DNA from: an uncultured Parasphingopyxis sp.
Lineage (GTDB): Bacteria; Pseudomonadota; Alphaproteobacteria; Sphingomonadales; Sphingomonadaceae
Direction of reading: 5' to 3'
Length of the DNA: 64,000 nt
Assembly (NCBI RefSeq): GCF_937129435.1
Contig: NZ_CAKZNF010000024.1
Coordinates: 1-64,000, forward strand
Position 1 is the first letter of the stretch. Each line of letters opens with the position of its first letter. The position numbers and the translations under genes were made by a program. The notes under the pieces were generated by a model. That model did not search any database and was not told the origin of the DNA. It worked only from the letters and a program-made list of their open reading frames with translations. This document shows positions 8,965-19,460 of the stretch, in pieces.

Positions 8965-9319
8965 TTCGGCGGATGGCGCCGTGGCCATCCCACTTCATGG
9001 TTCCGGCTGCCTCGAGCGGGCAATTCAACGCAATTTTCCCTGACAAAAGGGCGATATCGTGCGCGGAAAATCCTCGTCGATCCGGCCATGAACAAAAAAC
9101 GAACAACGGCAGTTTTCCACAGGTCCTTGATAGTATAGCCATCCATGGCGTGGTATGAAGTTCCTTAACTAACCCATAATTTCCCATTGCTTCCCCTAGG
9201 GAATCGCGATACCGAAACTGTTCTAAGTACGGGGCAGGGCTTTCCCCTTTTGTGTTTTTTAACGCCGGGCGGTGCGCGCTTCGGTGGACGGGAGAGCTCG
9301 CGCCGAGGGGAGCGTCGGC
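8965..9319 (+). promoter_or_regulatory. dcw cluster upstream region (355 nt without a gene)
   Basis: This stretch is visibly richer in A/T than its surroundings and separates the small membrane gene from mraZ. It must hold the main dcw promoter. It contains the 10-nt-spaced CCC array described separately, a CATAAT at 9175-9180 that could serve as a -10 element without a convincing -35, and GAATC at 9201-9205 (a GANTC methylation site). A T-rich tract lies at 9250-9260. The 65-codon open frame at 8961-9158 shows no coding character. Confidence 0.6.
9172..9197 (-). promoter_or_regulatory. MraZ-box-like triple repeat
   Basis: Three blocks begin at 9173, 9183 and 9193 (CCCA, CCCA, CCCC), exactly 10 nt apart. 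Read on the minus strand they are GGGG, TGGG and TGGG. MraZ of E. coli is known to bind TGGGN repeats separated by 5 nt (10-nt period) at its own promoter, and the next gene here is mraZ. The array overlaps the likely promoter, as expected for autorepression. The orientation is opposite to mraZ, so the assignment is an inference. Confidence 0.5.
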
Positions 9320-9844
9320 GTGGAAACACCGATTCCATTTTCGAGCTACGCGCTGAACGCGGTCGACAAGAAAGGCCGCGTATCGCTTCCTGCCGAGATG
9401 CGTTCGACCATCGAAGAGCGCGCCGGGCTGGCTGAAAAGCACGGCCTCCAGTCCAATCCCAATCTGCTGTTGATCCGGAAGGACCCGAGCGTTCCCTGCC
9501 TGCTCGGTGTCGATCAGACCGATCATTTCCGGATGGCGCAGCTGATGGAGCGGGCCGAAAGCGAAGCGTTCGTCCCGGGTTCGGACCCCTGGGCGCGCGG
9601 CAATGACGGCCGGTTCTTCGGTACCTTCGAGCGCACGCCGTTCGACAAGGCCGGCCGCATGGTGCTCAATGCCCGGCTGCGCGACCGGGTCGAGATCGGA
9701 GAGCACGCCTTCTTCCTCGGCACGCGCCGGGGTATCGAAATCTGGAACCCGAAGAACGCGCATTCGCAATATACGGCCGAAGGCGCGCTCGATGTCGTCG
9801 ACATCATCGAATATCTGTGCGCCGAAAAGGAAATTGCGCTGTGA
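9320..9844 (+). CDS. mraZ: transcriptional regulator MraZ
   Basis: 174 residues with two SpoVT/AbrB-like MraZ repeats: [16 protein letters not shown] near residue 13 and [16 protein letters not shown] near 105, each with the D-K-x-G-R core. It is the first gene of the dcw cluster and a likely autorepressor of it. I chose GTG 9320 because GAGGGGAG lies 8 nt upstream and the protein then starts [20 protein letters not shown] at 9272 would add 16 residues with no support. The stop overlaps the rsmH start (GTGA). Confidence 0.95.
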   Translation: METPIPFSSYALNAVDKKGRVSLPAEMRSTIEERAGLAEKHGLQSNPNLLLIRKDPSVPCLLGVDQTDHFRMAQLMERAESEAFVPGSDPWARGNDGRFFGTFERTPFDKAGRMVLNARLRDRVEIGEHAFFLGTRRGIEIWNPKNAHSQYTAEGALDVVDIIEYLCAEKEIAL

Positions 9845-10809
9845 ACGCCCCGGCGCACGATCCCCGGCACGACCCCGTTCTCCTCGCGGAGGTGATGGAA
9901 GCCCTGTCCATCTCCAAGGACGAACGCCATGTCGACGCGACGTTCGGCGCGGGCGGCTATAGCCGGGCGATGCGCGATCGCGGCGCGGTGGTCTATGCCT
10001 TCGATCGCGATCCGGATGCCATTGCCGAGGGCAAGGCGCTGGCCGAGGAGCAGGACGGACGGCTCATCCTGATCAATCGCCGATTCTCCGAACTGGCCGA
10101 CGCGCTTGCCGAAGCGGGCGCAATCCCGGTCGACGGCGTGACGTTCGACATCGGCGTGTCATCGATGCAGCTCGATCGTGCCGAACGCGGTTTTTCATTC
10201 CAGGCTGACGGCCCGCTCGACATGCGGATGGGGCAGGATGGCGAAAGTGCCGCTGACTTCGTCAACGAAGCCGACGAAACCATGATTGCCGATATCATCT
10301 ACGCTTATGGCGAGGAGCCGCGCTCGCGCCGCATTGCCCGCGCCATTGTCGCCGCGCGTCCGATCGAGACGACGGGCGAGCTCGCCGATGCCGTTCGCAA
10401 GGCGGTCGGCTATCGCAAAGGGGCGCCGAAGGATCCGGCGACGCGTACTTTCCAGGCGATCCGCATCCACCTCAACCGTGAGCTCGATGAATTGCGCGAA
10501 GGTCTCGATGCGGCCGAGCAGGTGCTCGCGCCGGGCGGGCGGATCGCCGTGGTCACTTTCCACAGCCTCGAAGACCGTATCGTCAAACGCTTCCTGCGCG
10601 AACGATCGGGTTCGACGCCCGGCGGTTCGCGGCATCTGCCCGATGCCGGCGATACCGCTCCCGTACCGACCTTTGCCAAACCGCCCAAGCCCGTTCGCCC
10701 CGGCAAGGACGAACTCGCCCGTAATCCGCGTGCTCGCTCGGCCACGCTGCGAAGCGCGACGCGCACCGCAGCCGCACCATGGCCCCAGCAAAGGAGTGTC
10801 CAGGCATGA
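9841..10809 (+). CDS. rsmH: 16S rRNA (cytosine1402-N4)-methyltransferase RsmH (MraW)
   Basis: SAM-dependent methyltransferase that modifies C1402 in the ribosomal P site. About 322 residues. Landmarks: [13 protein letters not shown] at the start, [13 protein letters not shown] (SAM-binding motif I), [10 protein letters not shown] near residue 105 and [13 protein letters not shown] near 240. The GTG start at 9841 overlaps the mraZ stop by 4 nt. An upstream start would add non-conserved residues inside mraZ. The C-terminus overlaps ftsL (ATGA). Confidence 0.96.
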   Translation: MNAPAHDPRHDPVLLAEVMEALSISKDERHVDATFGAGGYSRAMRDRGAVVYAFDRDPDAIAEGKALAEEQDGRLILINRRFSELADALAEAGAIPVDGVTFDIGVSSMQLDRAERGFSFQADGPLDMRMGQDGESAADFVNEADETMIADIIYAYGEEPRSRRIARAIVAARPIETTGELADAVRKAVGYRKGAPKDPATRTFQAIRIHLNRELDELREGLDAAEQVLAPGGRIAVVTFHSLEDRIVKRFLRERSGSTPGGSRHLPDAGDTAPVPTFAKPPKPVRPGKDELARNPRARSATLRSATRTAAAPWPQQRSVQA

Positions 10810-11354
10810 CCATCACCCGCAAATTCCGGTCCGTCACCTGGGCCGCCGCCGTCGCTTCGGCGGCGCTCACCTGCTATCTGATCTCCTATCGCGTCTCGGC
10901 CGAAAGGATCGCGCTCGAAGAAGTCGAGGCCGATATCGATGAGGCGCGCGGCGATATCGTCGCGCTGGCGACCGAATTCGAAACGCGCAGCCGGATGAGC
11001 CAGCTCGAACGCTGGAGCCGCCGCGATCTCGCGCTCGCCGCGCCCGATGCCGGACAATTCGTCGAGGGCAGCGTCGAACTGGCCTCGCTCTTCGGGCACC
11101 AGATGCCGGGCGGAAGCGATGTTCGCGCCGCCGCGGCGCGCGATACGCTGCGCGACGACCGGCGTGTCGACGAGGATGTGTTCGAAACCCCCGATCTCGA
11201 TGCGCCGGCGCCCGAACGCGTCCATGCCGTCAGCTATACCGTGCCCGATCAAGGCGATGCCCGCGCGCGCCTCGCCCTGTTCGATGCGCGCGTCCAGCGC
11301 GAGATCGCCGCCGAGGCGGCTGCCGAGAATGCCGGGGAGACCGGCCCCGACTGA
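10806..11354 (+). CDS. ftsL: cell division protein FtsL (divergent)
   Basis: 182 residues. One transmembrane helix near the N-terminus (about 9-28) is followed by a helical, heptad-like segment (about 30-70), then an Ala/Arg/Asp-rich tail. That layout, and the position between rsmH and ftsI, identify it as FtsL of the FtsQLB divisome complex. Sequence conservation is low, as usual for FtsL, and the tail is longer than in E. coli. The start overlaps the rsmH stop (ATGA) and the stop overlaps ftsI by 1 nt (TGATG). Confidence 0.8.
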   Translation: MTITRKFRSVTWAAAVASAALTCYLISYRVSAERIALEEVEADIDEARGDIVALATEFETRSRMSQLERWSRRDLALAAPDAGQFVEGSVELASLFGHQMPGGSDVRAAAARDTLRDDRRVDEDVFETPDLDAPAPERVHAVSYTVPDQGDARARLALFDARVQREIAAEAAAENAGETGPD

Positions 11355-13057
11355 TGCCAACCCCGCCCGCGCCTTCGACCGAAATTGCCCGATCCGGTCT
11401 GCGGCAGCAGATGATGGCGCTCGTCCAGCAGCGGCTGATGATGGTCATGCTGCTGCTGCTCTTCGGCGTGGTTGCTCTGACGGTGCGCATCGGCTGGCTG
11501 ACGGCGACGGCCGGGATCAGCGCCAACGCCGCCGGCGCCGATGCGATGCTGCCCGCGCGCGCCGACATCACCGACCGCAACGGCGTGACGCTGGCGCGGA
11601 CGATCGACGCCTGGTCGATCGCCGTCCACCCGGACCGGCTGCTCAACGATCCCGAAGTGCTCGCACCGCAGCTGGCCGAACTGATGCCCGAGCGGACCGA
11701 GGCGGAATATCTGGAAATCCTGCGTTCGGGCCGCAGCTTCGCCTATCTGGAGCGCCGCGCGCTTCCCGAGCTGGTGTCCGAGGTCAACGCGCTGGGCGAA
11801 CCGGCAATGGAATTCCTGCGCGAGCCGGAACGGCTCTATCCGCAAACGAATCTGGCCGCGCATATCCTGGGCTGGGTCAACCTCGATGGCCATGGCGTCA
11901 CCGGCATGGAACAGGTGCTCGAAGACCGGTTGATGGATCCCGCGCATCGCGGCGAGCCTGTGGCGCTGTCGATCGATGCGCGCGTGCAGGCTGCTGTGCA
12001 GGGCGAACTCGCCGCCTCGATGCAGCGGTTCGATGCGATCGGCGCTGCGGGGATCGTGCTCGATGTGCATACAGGCGAAATTCTCGCGCTGACCTCGCTC
12101 CCCAATTTCAATCCGAACGATCCTGACCGGACGAGCCACCGTGCGCGCTTCAACCAGGCGACGATGGGCTTTTACGAGCTGGGGTCGACGTTCAAGCCGA
12201 TCACCGTGGCCGCTGCGATCGAAGCCGGGGTCGTGACCGACATCTCGCGCCGCTACAATGCCGAGGAGCCGTTGCAGGTCGGGCGCTACAGGATCAGCGA
12301 CGATCATCCGCAACGCCGCTATCTCAACGTGCCCGAGACTCTCGTCCACAGCTCCAACATCGTTACCGCGCGTATTGCCGATGAAATGGGCGCCGAACGC
12401 ATGCAGCATGTGTTCCGGCAACTGCATTTCGACGATCCGGTCGATATCGAGCTGCCGGTCAGCGGCCGTCCGATCTGGCCGGATTACTGGGCGCGGACGA
12501 CGGTGATGACGGCGGGTTACGGTCATGGCATCGCGGTTTCGCCGCTGCACCTCGCCAACGCCTATGCGACGCTCGTCAATGGCGGCATCTACCGGCCGAT
12601 CACACTCCTGCGCCGTTCCAGCGAAGAGGTGCCCGCAGGCGAACGCGTGTTCAGCGAGTCGACCAGCGACCAGATGCGCGGCCTGCTTCGGCTGATCGTC
12701 GAGGAAGGCACGGGCCGCAATGCGGATGCCGAGGGATATCGTGTCGGCGGCAAGACCGGGACGGCCGAGAAGGCGGCGGCCGGCGGCTATCGGGAGCACA
12801 CACTCGTCTCGACCTTCGCTGCAGCCTTCCCGATGGACGACCCGCAATATGTCATCGTCATCATGCTCGACGAACCGCGCGGCGATGCCGGGACGGGCGG
12901 CGCGGCGACCGCCGGCTGGACGGCGGCGCCGACGGTCCGCAACATCGTCGAGCGGATCGGGCCGATGCTCGGCGTGATCCCGAGCGAGACGCGCGACATC
13001 GACACGGCGAACCTGCGCTCCATGCTCTGGCGCCCGCCATCGGAGCGTGAAGGATGA
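11354..13057 (+). CDS. ftsI: septal peptidoglycan transpeptidase FtsI (PBP3)
   Basis: Class B penicillin-binding protein that crosslinks septal peptidoglycan with FtsW. 567 residues: a cytoplasmic start, a transmembrane helix (about 28-50), a pedestal domain with DRNGVTLARTIDAWS near 75, and the transpeptidase domain. The three active-site motifs are visible: S278-TFK, S333-SN and K467-TGT. The C-terminal region ATAGWTAAPTVRNIVERI is typical. It overlaps ftsL by 1 nt and murE by 4 nt. Confidence 0.97.
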   Translation: MPTPPAPSTEIARSGLRQQMMALVQQRLMMVMLLLLFGVVALTVRIGWLTATAGISANAAGADAMLPARADITDRNGVTLARTIDAWSIAVHPDRLLNDPEVLAPQLAELMPERTEAEYLEILRSGRSFAYLERRALPELVSEVNALGEPAMEFLREPERLYPQTNLAAHILGWVNLDGHGVTGMEQVLEDRLMDPAHRGEPVALSIDARVQAAVQGELAASMQRFDAIGAAGIVLDVHTGEILALTSLPNFNPNDPDRTSHRARFNQATMGFYELGSTFKPITVAAAIEAGVVTDISRRYNAEEPLQVGRYRISDDHPQRRYLNVPETLVHSSNIVTARIADEMGAERMQHVFRQLHFDDPVDIELPVSGRPIWPDYWARTTVMTAGYGHGIAVSPLHLANAYATLVNGGIYRPITLLRRSSEEVPAGERVFSESTSDQMRGLLRLIVEEGTGRNADAEGYRVGGKTGTAEKAAAGGYREHTLVSTFAAAFPMDDPQYVIVIMLDEPRGDAGTGGAATAGWTAAPTVRNIVERIGPMLGVIPSETRDIDTANLRSMLWRPPSEREG

Positions 13058-14469
13058 GGCTGGGTGCGTTGATCGGCGGCGAGGACGGCCCCGTAGTCAC
13101 AGGTTTCGCGATCGATCATCGCAAGGTGGCGCCGGGCACGGTCTTCGGCGCCTTTCGCGGCGCAATGTTCAACGGCGAGGATTTCATCGCCGATGCGGTC
13201 AAATCGGGTGCGGTGGCGGTCGTCGCCCGGCCAGAAGCGGCGGTCGAGGGTGCCGCGCGCGTCGCGGATGAGGAGCCGCGCCGGGCTTTTGCGCAGCTAG
13301 CCGCCAAGTTCTTCGCGCCTTTTCCGGCGCATTGCGTTGCCGTCACCGGGACGAACGGCAAGACGTCGACGGTCGAACTGACGCGGCAGCTCTGGCGGAT
13401 GGCGGGGCATCACGCGGCCTCGATCGGAACGCTGGGCGTCAAGACGGCGGACGAGGAAGTGAAGACGGGTCTGACCACGCCCGACATCGTCACCTTCCTC
13501 TCCACCTCCGCCGGTTTGCAGCGCGAGGGCGTAACGCACCTCGCCTTCGAAGCGTCGAGCCATGGCCTCTCGCAATATCGCACCGAGGGACTGCCCGTGC
13601 AGGCCGCCGCCTTCACCAATTTGTCGCGCGACCATCTCGATTATCACGGCACGATGGAGGCCTATCTCGATGCCAAGATGCGGCTCTTTGCCGAGGTACT
13701 CGACGATGACGGCGCGGCGGTTATCTGGGTCGATGACGAGGCGGGGCGCAAGGTTGTGGATCAGGTCCGGGAGCGGGGTCTCCGGGCGCTGACGGTGGGC
13801 GTGGGCGGCGAGACGATTCGCCTCGTTTCGCGCACGCCCACCAACCTTGGTCAGACGCTGGAGGTCGAGGCCGAAGGCGAAATGCGGACGATCGATCTGC
13901 CACTGATCGGCGCCTATCAGGCGAACAACGCGCTGGTCGCCGCGGGTCTTGTCTGGACGACGGACGGCGATCTCGCCGAAACGCTCCGCAATCTCTCTCG
14001 CGTCCAGCCGGTGCGGGGGCGATTGGAAAGGGCCGTCATCACCAAGACCGGCGCTCCGGTCTATGTCGATTACGCGCACACGCCCGATGCGCTCGAAGCG
14101 GCGATCGAAGCGCTGCGCTGGCACGCCAAGGGGCGGCTGATCACGGTGTTCGGCGCGGGCGGCGACCGCGACACCGGCAAGCGCCCGTTGATGGGCGAAG
14201 TGGCCGTGCGGCTGTCCGACCATGTCATCGTCACCGACGACAATCCGCGCAGCGAGGATCCGGCGGCGATCCGGGCGGAGATCATGGCCGGCGCGACCGG
14301 CGCGGTCGAAGTGGACGGACGGCGGGAAGCCATTGCCGCAGCCATCGCCGAAGCGGCGGCCGAAGACATCGTCCTCCTCGCCGGCAAGGGCCACGAACAA
14401 GGGCAAGAGATTGCCGGGCGCATGCACCCGTTCGACGATGTGACCGTGGCGCGGGAGTGCGCCTCGTGA
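13054..14469 (+). CDS. murE: UDP-MurNAc-tripeptide synthetase MurE (meso-DAP adding)
   Basis: Adds the third stem-peptide residue to UDP-MurNAc-L-Ala-D-Glu. 471 residues. The ATP-binding P-loop VTGTNGKTSTVELT lies near residue 97, SSHGLSQYR near 168, and the DNPR motif (about 395-398) indicates meso-diaminopimelate, not lysine, as substrate. HEQGQEI near the C-terminus is also typical. The start overlaps ftsI by 4 nt (ATGA) and the end overlaps murF (GTGA). Confidence 0.97.
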   Translation: MRLGALIGGEDGPVVTGFAIDHRKVAPGTVFGAFRGAMFNGEDFIADAVKSGAVAVVARPEAAVEGAARVADEEPRRAFAQLAAKFFAPFPAHCVAVTGTNGKTSTVELTRQLWRMAGHHAASIGTLGVKTADEEVKTGLTTPDIVTFLSTSAGLQREGVTHLAFEASSHGLSQYRTEGLPVQAAAFTNLSRDHLDYHGTMEAYLDAKMRLFAEVLDDDGAAVIWVDDEAGRKVVDQVRERGLRALTVGVGGETIRLVSRTPTNLGQTLEVEAEGEMRTIDLPLIGAYQANNALVAAGLVWTTDGDLAETLRNLSRVQPVRGRLERAVITKTGAPVYVDYAHTPDALEAAIEALRWHAKGRLITVFGAGGDRDTGKRPLMGEVAVRLSDHVIVTDDNPRSEDPAAIRAEIMAGATGAVEVDGRREAIAAAIAEAAAEDIVLLAGKGHEQGQEIAGRMHPFDDVTVARECAS

Positions 14470-15851
14470 TCGCGCTTTGGACCTCGAGCGAAATCGCCCG
14501 CGCCGTGGGCGGCGAGGCGCATGGCGATTTCACCGTCAACGGCGTCGCCTTCGACAGCCGCGAGGTCGGCGAAGGCGATCTCTTCATTGCGTTGAAGGGC
14601 GAGGCCACCGACGGCCACAAATTCGTCGAGGGCGCCTATGCCAATGGCGCTGCCGGTGTGATCATATCGGAGGAGGTCGAGGGACCGCATATTCGCGTCG
14701 CCGACACGATGGATGCGCTGAACGCGCTCGGCGCGGCGTCGCGCGGGCGCACGGAAGCACGGATCGTCGGCGTGACCGGATCGGTCGGCAAGACCGGGAC
14801 GAAGGAGGCGCTGTTCCAGTGCCTCGACCGGACGCTCCCCGGCGGTGCGCACCGGTCGGTCAAATCCTACAACAACCATACCGGCGTGCCGCTGAGCCTT
14901 GCCCGCATGCCGGCCTATTGCGACTATGGCGTGTTCGAGATGGGCATGAACCATGCCGGCGAACTGGCCGCGCTGACCCGACTCGTGCGCCCGCATGTCG
15001 CCATCGTCACCGCCATCGCGCCGGCGCACAGCGAATTCTTCGAAAGCGAGGCTGCCATCGCCGATGCCAAGGGCGAAATCTTCCAGGGGCTGGAGCCGGG
15101 CGGCACGGCGATTGTCCCGTTCGACAGCCCCCATCGCGACCGCCTGATCGCCGCTGCCGAACCACATGCCGGAACGATCTGGACCTTCGGTCTTGGCGAA
15201 GGTGCCGACATCCGCGCCCGCGAGGTCGCACGCGAGCGGACCGGGACGCTGGTGACGGCCGAGCTTCCGGGCGGCGAACTCACCTTCACCATCGGCCTCC
15301 CCGGCAATCATTGGGTATCGAACGCCCTCGCAATCCTCGGCGCGGTCGAGGCGGTCGGTGGCGATCTGGCGCAGGCGGGCCTTGCTCTAGCCGAAATGGC
15401 GGGACTGCCGGGACGCGGCGAGCGCCGCACGATTCCGCTTAACGGTGGCGAAGCGCTGCTGATCGACGAAAGCTACAACGCCAACCCCACTTCGATGCGT
15501 GCGACGCTGGCGACGCTCGCGCAGGAGGATGCCGGACGCCGCATCGCTGTGCTCGGCGCGATGAAGGAACTGGGGGAGCAGTCGGACGACTTCCATCTCG
15601 GCCTCGCCGAACCGATCCGCGAGGCGAAGGTCGACTATGCGGTGCTCGTGGGCGACGAGATGAAAGTGTTGGCGGGCGCCCTTCACAACTGGGTCGAATG
15701 CGTTCATGTGCCCGACGCCGCAGCGGCGCTCGAAAGCCTGGAGGGCCGGATCGGCCCCGGCGATGCCGTGCTGGTCAAGGGTAGCAACGCAATGGGGCTG
15801 GCCGCCGTCGTCGACGCGCTGGCCGCCGGGAAGATTACATGTTCGAACTGA
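14466..15851 (+). CDS. murF: UDP-MurNAc-tripeptide:D-Ala-D-Ala ligase MurF
   Basis: Adds the D-Ala-D-Ala dipeptide, completing the UDP-MurNAc pentapeptide. About 461 residues: [15 protein letters not shown] near the start, P-loop [15 protein letters not shown] near 100, [17 protein letters not shown] just after it, and [13 protein letters not shown] near 335. I chose GTG 14466, which overlaps the murE stop by 4 nt, over GTG 14457, which would add three residues. The end overlaps mraY by 13 nt. Confidence 0.96.
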   Translation: MIALWTSSEIARAVGGEAHGDFTVNGVAFDSREVGEGDLFIALKGEATDGHKFVEGAYANGAAGVIISEEVEGPHIRVADTMDALNALGAASRGRTEARIVGVTGSVGKTGTKEALFQCLDRTLPGGAHRSVKSYNNHTGVPLSLARMPAYCDYGVFEMGMNHAGELAALTRLVRPHVAIVTAIAPAHSEFFESEAAIADAKGEIFQGLEPGGTAIVPFDSPHRDRLIAAAEPHAGTIWTFGLGEGADIRAREVARERTGTLVTAELPGGELTFTIGLPGNHWVSNALAILGAVEAVGGDLAQAGLALAEMAGLPGRGERRTIPLNGGEALLIDESYNANPTSMRATLATLAQEDAGRRIAVLGAMKELGEQSDDFHLGLAEPIREAKVDYAVLVGDEMKVLAGALHNWVECVHVPDAAAALESLEGRIGPGDAVLVKGSNAMGLAAVVDALAAGKITCSN

Positions 15852-16909
15852 TCGCAGAGAGCCTCGATTTTGCCGGGCCGTTCAACCTGTTCCGTTATCT
15901 GACGTTCCGCGTCGGCGGCGCGACGGCGACGGCGCTGCTGATCGGCCTGCTGATCGGCCCGCGCTTCATCGGCTGGCTGCGGATCAAACAGGGCAAGGGC
16001 CAGCCGATTCGCGAGGACGGCCCGATCACGCACCTCAAAAAAGCCGGCACGCCGACCATGGGCGGGCTGATGATCCTCGCCTCGATGACGATCTCGCTAT
16101 TGCTCTGGATGGATCTCGAAAATCCGATGGTCTGGGCCTGTCTCGCCGTCACGCTCGGTTTCGGCTTCATCGGCTTTCTCGACGATTTCGACAAGGTGAC
16201 GAAGCGATCGCATCGCGGGCTTTCGGGCAAGGTGCGGCTGCTGGCCGAATTCGCGATCGCCGGGGTCGCCTGCTACATCATCCTGCGCAACACGGGCACC
16301 GATCTCTACCTCCCCTTCTTCAACGGGCCGGTCGGCGATATCGGCTATGTCTATTATCTCTTCGCGATGCTCGTCATCGTCGGCGCCGGCAATGCGGTGA
16401 ACCTGACCGACGGCCTCGACGGCCTCGCCACCATGCCCGTCATCATCGCCTCGGTCGCCTTCATGATGATCGTCTATCTTGTCGGGCGTGAGGATTATGC
16501 CAGCTATCTCGGCATCCCCTATGTCGAAGGCGCGGGCGATCTCGCCGTGGTTTGCGCCGCCATCGTCGGCGCGGGTCTCGCCTTCCTGTGGTTCAATGCG
16601 CCGCCCGCGGCCGTCTTCATGGGCGACACCGGCAGTCTCGCGCTCGGAGGAGCGTTGGGTGCGATCGCCGTGACCGCGCATCACGAGGTCGTGCTCGGCA
16701 TCATCGGCGGGCTGTTTGTGCTCGAGGCGCTCTCGGTCATCATCCAGGTGTTCTTCTACAAGCGGACCGGCCGCCGCGTCTTCAAGATGGCGCCGATCCA
16801 CCACCATTTCGAACAGATGGGCTGGTCCGAACCGACCGTCGTCATCCGCTTCTGGATCATCTCCTTCATCCTGGCGCTGGCCGGGCTTTCGACGTTGAAG
16901 CTGCGGTGA
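15839..16909 (+). CDS. mraY: phospho-MurNAc-pentapeptide transferase MraY
   Basis: Integral membrane enzyme that transfers phospho-MurNAc-pentapeptide to undecaprenyl phosphate to make lipid I. 356 residues with about ten hydrophobic helices. Active-site motifs are [11 protein letters not shown] near 114, [13 protein letters not shown] near 187 and MAPIHHHFE near 318. The start lies inside murF (13-nt overlap), and the stop overlaps the GTG of murD by 4 nt. Confidence 0.97.
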   Translation: MFELIAESLDFAGPFNLFRYLTFRVGGATATALLIGLLIGPRFIGWLRIKQGKGQPIREDGPITHLKKAGTPTMGGLMILASMTISLLLWMDLENPMVWACLAVTLGFGFIGFLDDFDKVTKRSHRGLSGKVRLLAEFAIAGVACYIILRNTGTDLYLPFFNGPVGDIGYVYYLFAMLVIVGAGNAVNLTDGLDGLATMPVIIASVAFMMIVYLVGREDYASYLGIPYVEGAGDLAVVCAAIVGAGLAFLWFNAPPAAVFMGDTGSLALGGALGAIAVTAHHEVVLGIIGGLFVLEALSVIIQVFFYKRTGRRVFKMAPIHHHFEQMGWSEPTVVIRFWIISFILALAGLSTLKLR

Positions 16910-18270
16910 AGACGGCGCGCGCCTTTGCCGGCAAACGCTATGTGGTGCTCGGCCTGGCGCGCACCGGCGTGTCGGTCGTCGACTATCTGTGGGATTCGAG
17001 CGCCAGCCTCGTCGCCTGGGACGATCGCGAGGAAGCCCGGGCACGGGTCGAGGGCAAGGCGCGGCTTGCCGATCCGATGGAGCTCGATCTCTCCAAGTTC
17101 GAAGCCATCATCGTCTCGCCGGGCGTGCCGCTCAACACGCACCCCCTCGCCGAAAAAGCCCGCGAGGCCGGGACGCCGCTGATCGGCGATATCGAGCTGT
17201 TCGCGCAGGCGCGGCCCGAACTGCCCGATCACAAGGTCGTCGGCATCACCGGCACCAATGGCAAGTCGACGACGACGGCGCTGATCCACCATATCTGCCA
17301 GACGGCGGGCGTGCCGTCTCTGATGGGCGGCAATATCGGCAACCCGATCCTCGCCGAGCGCGAACTGCCCGAGGGCGGCGTCTATGTGCTCGAACTGTCG
17401 AGCTTTCAGATCGACCTGACCTACAACCTCGATTGCGACGCGGCGATCCTGCTCAATATCACACCCGACCATCTCGATCGCTATGCCGATTTCGAGGCTT
17501 ATGCCGCCTCCAAGGCTCGGCTGTTCGCGATGCAGGCGTCCGAGCATCCGGCGATCATCGCGGTCGACGATGCACCTTCGGCCGAGATTGCGGCCAGCCT
17601 GAACGCCGATCCCGATCCGGCGCTCTGGAAGAAGTTGCGCGGCCAGAAGCGAGCCATCGCAAAAGCCAAGGCCAAGGCGCGGGCGGCGAAGCGCAAGGTG
17701 ATCAAATTCTCGGCCGGCGGTTGCATGGATCAATCGGCCTGGCCGGCGCTGCAGGGACCCCACAATGCACAGAACGCCATCGCCGCGATGACGGCGGCGC
17801 GCGAAATCGGAATTTCCGAAGACGCGATCGACGAAGGGCTTCGCACCTATCCCGGCCTGCCGCACCGCATGGAGCGGGTCGGCGATCGAAGCGGCGTTCT
17901 CTATATCAATGACAGCAAGGCGACCAATCCGGAATCGACGGCGCCTGCGCTTGCCGCCTATCCGCACGTCCACTGGATCGTCGGCGGGCGGCCCAAGGGC
18001 CCGGACCTGGATGCGTGTGCGCCCTATTTCGATCATGTGTGCGCCGCCTATACGATCGGCGAAGCCGCGCACATGTTCGAGGAACTGCTCAGGCCGCATA
18101 TGGAAGTGCGCAACTGCTTCCAGCTGCGCAAGGCGGTCGAACTGGCTGCCGAAACGGCAAAGGACGGAGAGACCGTCCTGCTCTCGCCCGCCTGCGCCTC
18201 CTACGATCAATATGCCAGTTACGAGGAACGCGGCGACGAATTTCGCGGCATCGTGAGGGGGCTCGCATGA
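16906..18270 (+). CDS. murD: UDP-MurNAc-L-alanine:D-glutamate ligase MurD
   Basis: Adds D-Glu to UDP-MurNAc-L-Ala. About 454 residues. [13 protein letters not shown] at the N-terminus binds [21 protein letters not shown] near 112 is the P-loop, and [11 protein letters not shown] near 335 is a family motif. The start is GTG 16906, overlapping mraY by 4 nt. An unusual Lys/Ala/Arg-rich insert ([20 protein letters not shown], about 248-267) sits in the central domain before FSAGG; ordinary MurD proteins have a short loop there. The end overlaps ftsW (ATGA). Confidence 0.96.
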   Translation: MKTARAFAGKRYVVLGLARTGVSVVDYLWDSSASLVAWDDREEARARVEGKARLADPMELDLSKFEAIIVSPGVPLNTHPLAEKAREAGTPLIGDIELFAQARPELPDHKVVGITGTNGKSTTTALIHHICQTAGVPSLMGGNIGNPILAERELPEGGVYVLELSSFQIDLTYNLDCDAAILLNITPDHLDRYADFEAYAASKARLFAMQASEHPAIIAVDDAPSAEIAASLNADPDPALWKKLRGQKRAIAKAKAKARAAKRKVIKFSAGGCMDQSAWPALQGPHNAQNAIAAMTAAREIGISEDAIDEGLRTYPGLPHRMERVGDRSGVLYINDSKATNPESTAPALAAYPHVHWIVGGRPKGPDLDACAPYFDHVCAAYTIGEAAHMFEELLRPHMEVRNCFQLRKAVELAAETAKDGETVLLSPACASYDQYASYEERGDEFRGIVRGLA

Positions 18271-19460
18271 ACATGGAACCGGTCACCGTCCGCCAGCGCC
18301 GCCAGTTCGGCGATTTCGTCGGCCGCTCGCAAAAAGGTCCGATCGGCGAATGGTTCTGGGAGATCGATCGCGTCCTGCTGCTGCTGGTCACGATCCTCAT
18401 CTCGATAGGCCTGATCGCGATCGCCGCCGCCGCCCCGGCGGCCGCCGAACGCTATTCGGGCGCCGGCTTCCAATATGCCGAGCTTTATTATTTCTACCGC
18501 CAGCTGATGTGGCTGGGCGTCGCGATCCCGACGATGCTGGTCATCTCGACGATGCCCAAGGAATTGGCCAAGCGGTTCGCGCTGGGCGGGGCCGTGTGCT
18601 TCCTCGTGCTGCTGATCTTCGTGCCGTTCATCGGCAACGAGGTGAACGGCGCACAGCGCTGGCTCGGCTATGGCCTCGCGACCTTCCAGCCGTCGGAATT
18701 CCTCAAGCCGTTCTTCATCGTCGCCTGCGCCTGGCTGCTGTCGCTCCGGATCACGCAGGACCCCGGCCTCCCGGTTGTCGCGGCGACGGGGATACTGACG
18801 GGGATCATCGGATTGCTGCTGATGCGCCAGCCCGATTTCGGGCAGACGGTGATCTTCGGCGCGGTCTGGTTCGTGCTGCTGATGCTCTCGGGCGTGTCGG
18901 GCAAGCTGCTTGGTGCGCTGTTCGGCGGCGGGATCGGCGGGTTCGTCGCCGCCTATCTCTTCTATCCGGTGGCGACGACGCGCATCAACGCCTTCATCTA
19001 TGGCGAGGGCGACACCTTCCAGACGGATAACGCGATGGGCACGCTGACCAATGGCGGCTTCTTCGGCACCGGTCCGGGCGACGGCGTGATGAAATACAAC
19101 CTTCCCGAACCGCATACCGATTATATCTTCTCGGTAATCGGTGAGGAATTCGGGCTGATCGCGTGCCTTGCCGTGGCGCTGCTCTTCGCCGCAATCGTCG
19201 TGCGCGTGTTCGTCAAGCTGCTCAACGAAGAGAATGTCTTCTACCTGCTCGCCTCGGCCGGGCTGGCGACGCAGTTCGCGATGCAGGCGTCGATCAACAT
19301 GGCGGTCAATCTGGGCATGGCGCCGTCCAAGGGCATGACGCTGCCCTTCATCTCCTATGGCGGGTCGTCGCTGATTGCGCTGTCGATCGGCTTCGGCCTG
19401 CTCCTCGCCTTCACCCGGCGTAATCCGCACATGAACGCGCGCGATCGGAGGATCGGATGA
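18267..19460 (+). CDS. ftsW: lipid II polymerase FtsW (SEDS family)
   Basis: Septal peptidoglycan glycosyltransferase that works with FtsI. 397 residues: a cytoplasmic N-terminus of about 35 residues, then about ten membrane helices. SEDS landmarks are GAQRWLGYG and FQPSEFLKP near 130, FVGVMKYNLPE-type loops (GDGVMKYNLPEPHTDYIFS near 275) and PFISYGGSSLIAL near 365. The start at 18267 overlaps the murD stop (ATGA). Confidence 0.96.
   Translation: MNMEPVTVRQRRQFGDFVGRSQKGPIGEWFWEIDRVLLLLVTILISIGLIAIAAAAPAAAERYSGAGFQYAELYYFYRQLMWLGVAIPTMLVISTMPKELAKRFALGGAVCFLVLLIFVPFIGNEVNGAQRWLGYGLATFQPSEFLKPFFIVACAWLLSLRITQDPGLPVVAATGILTGIIGLLLMRQPDFGQTVIFGAVWFVLLMLSGVSGKLLGALFGGGIGGFVAAYLFYPVATTRINAFIYGEGDTFQTDNAMGTLTNGGFFGTGPGDGVMKYNLPEPHTDYIFSVIGEEFGLIACLAVALLFAAIVVRVFVKLLNEENVFYLLASAGLATQFAMQASINMAVNLGMAPSKGMTLPFISYGGSSLIALSIGFGLLLAFTRRNPHMNARDRRIG

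Noticed and set aside
8961..9158. A 65-codon plus-strand frame upstream of mraZ
   Set aside because: It lies in an A/T-richer region, has no ribosome-binding site and no conserved character. The region is better explained as the dcw promoter.
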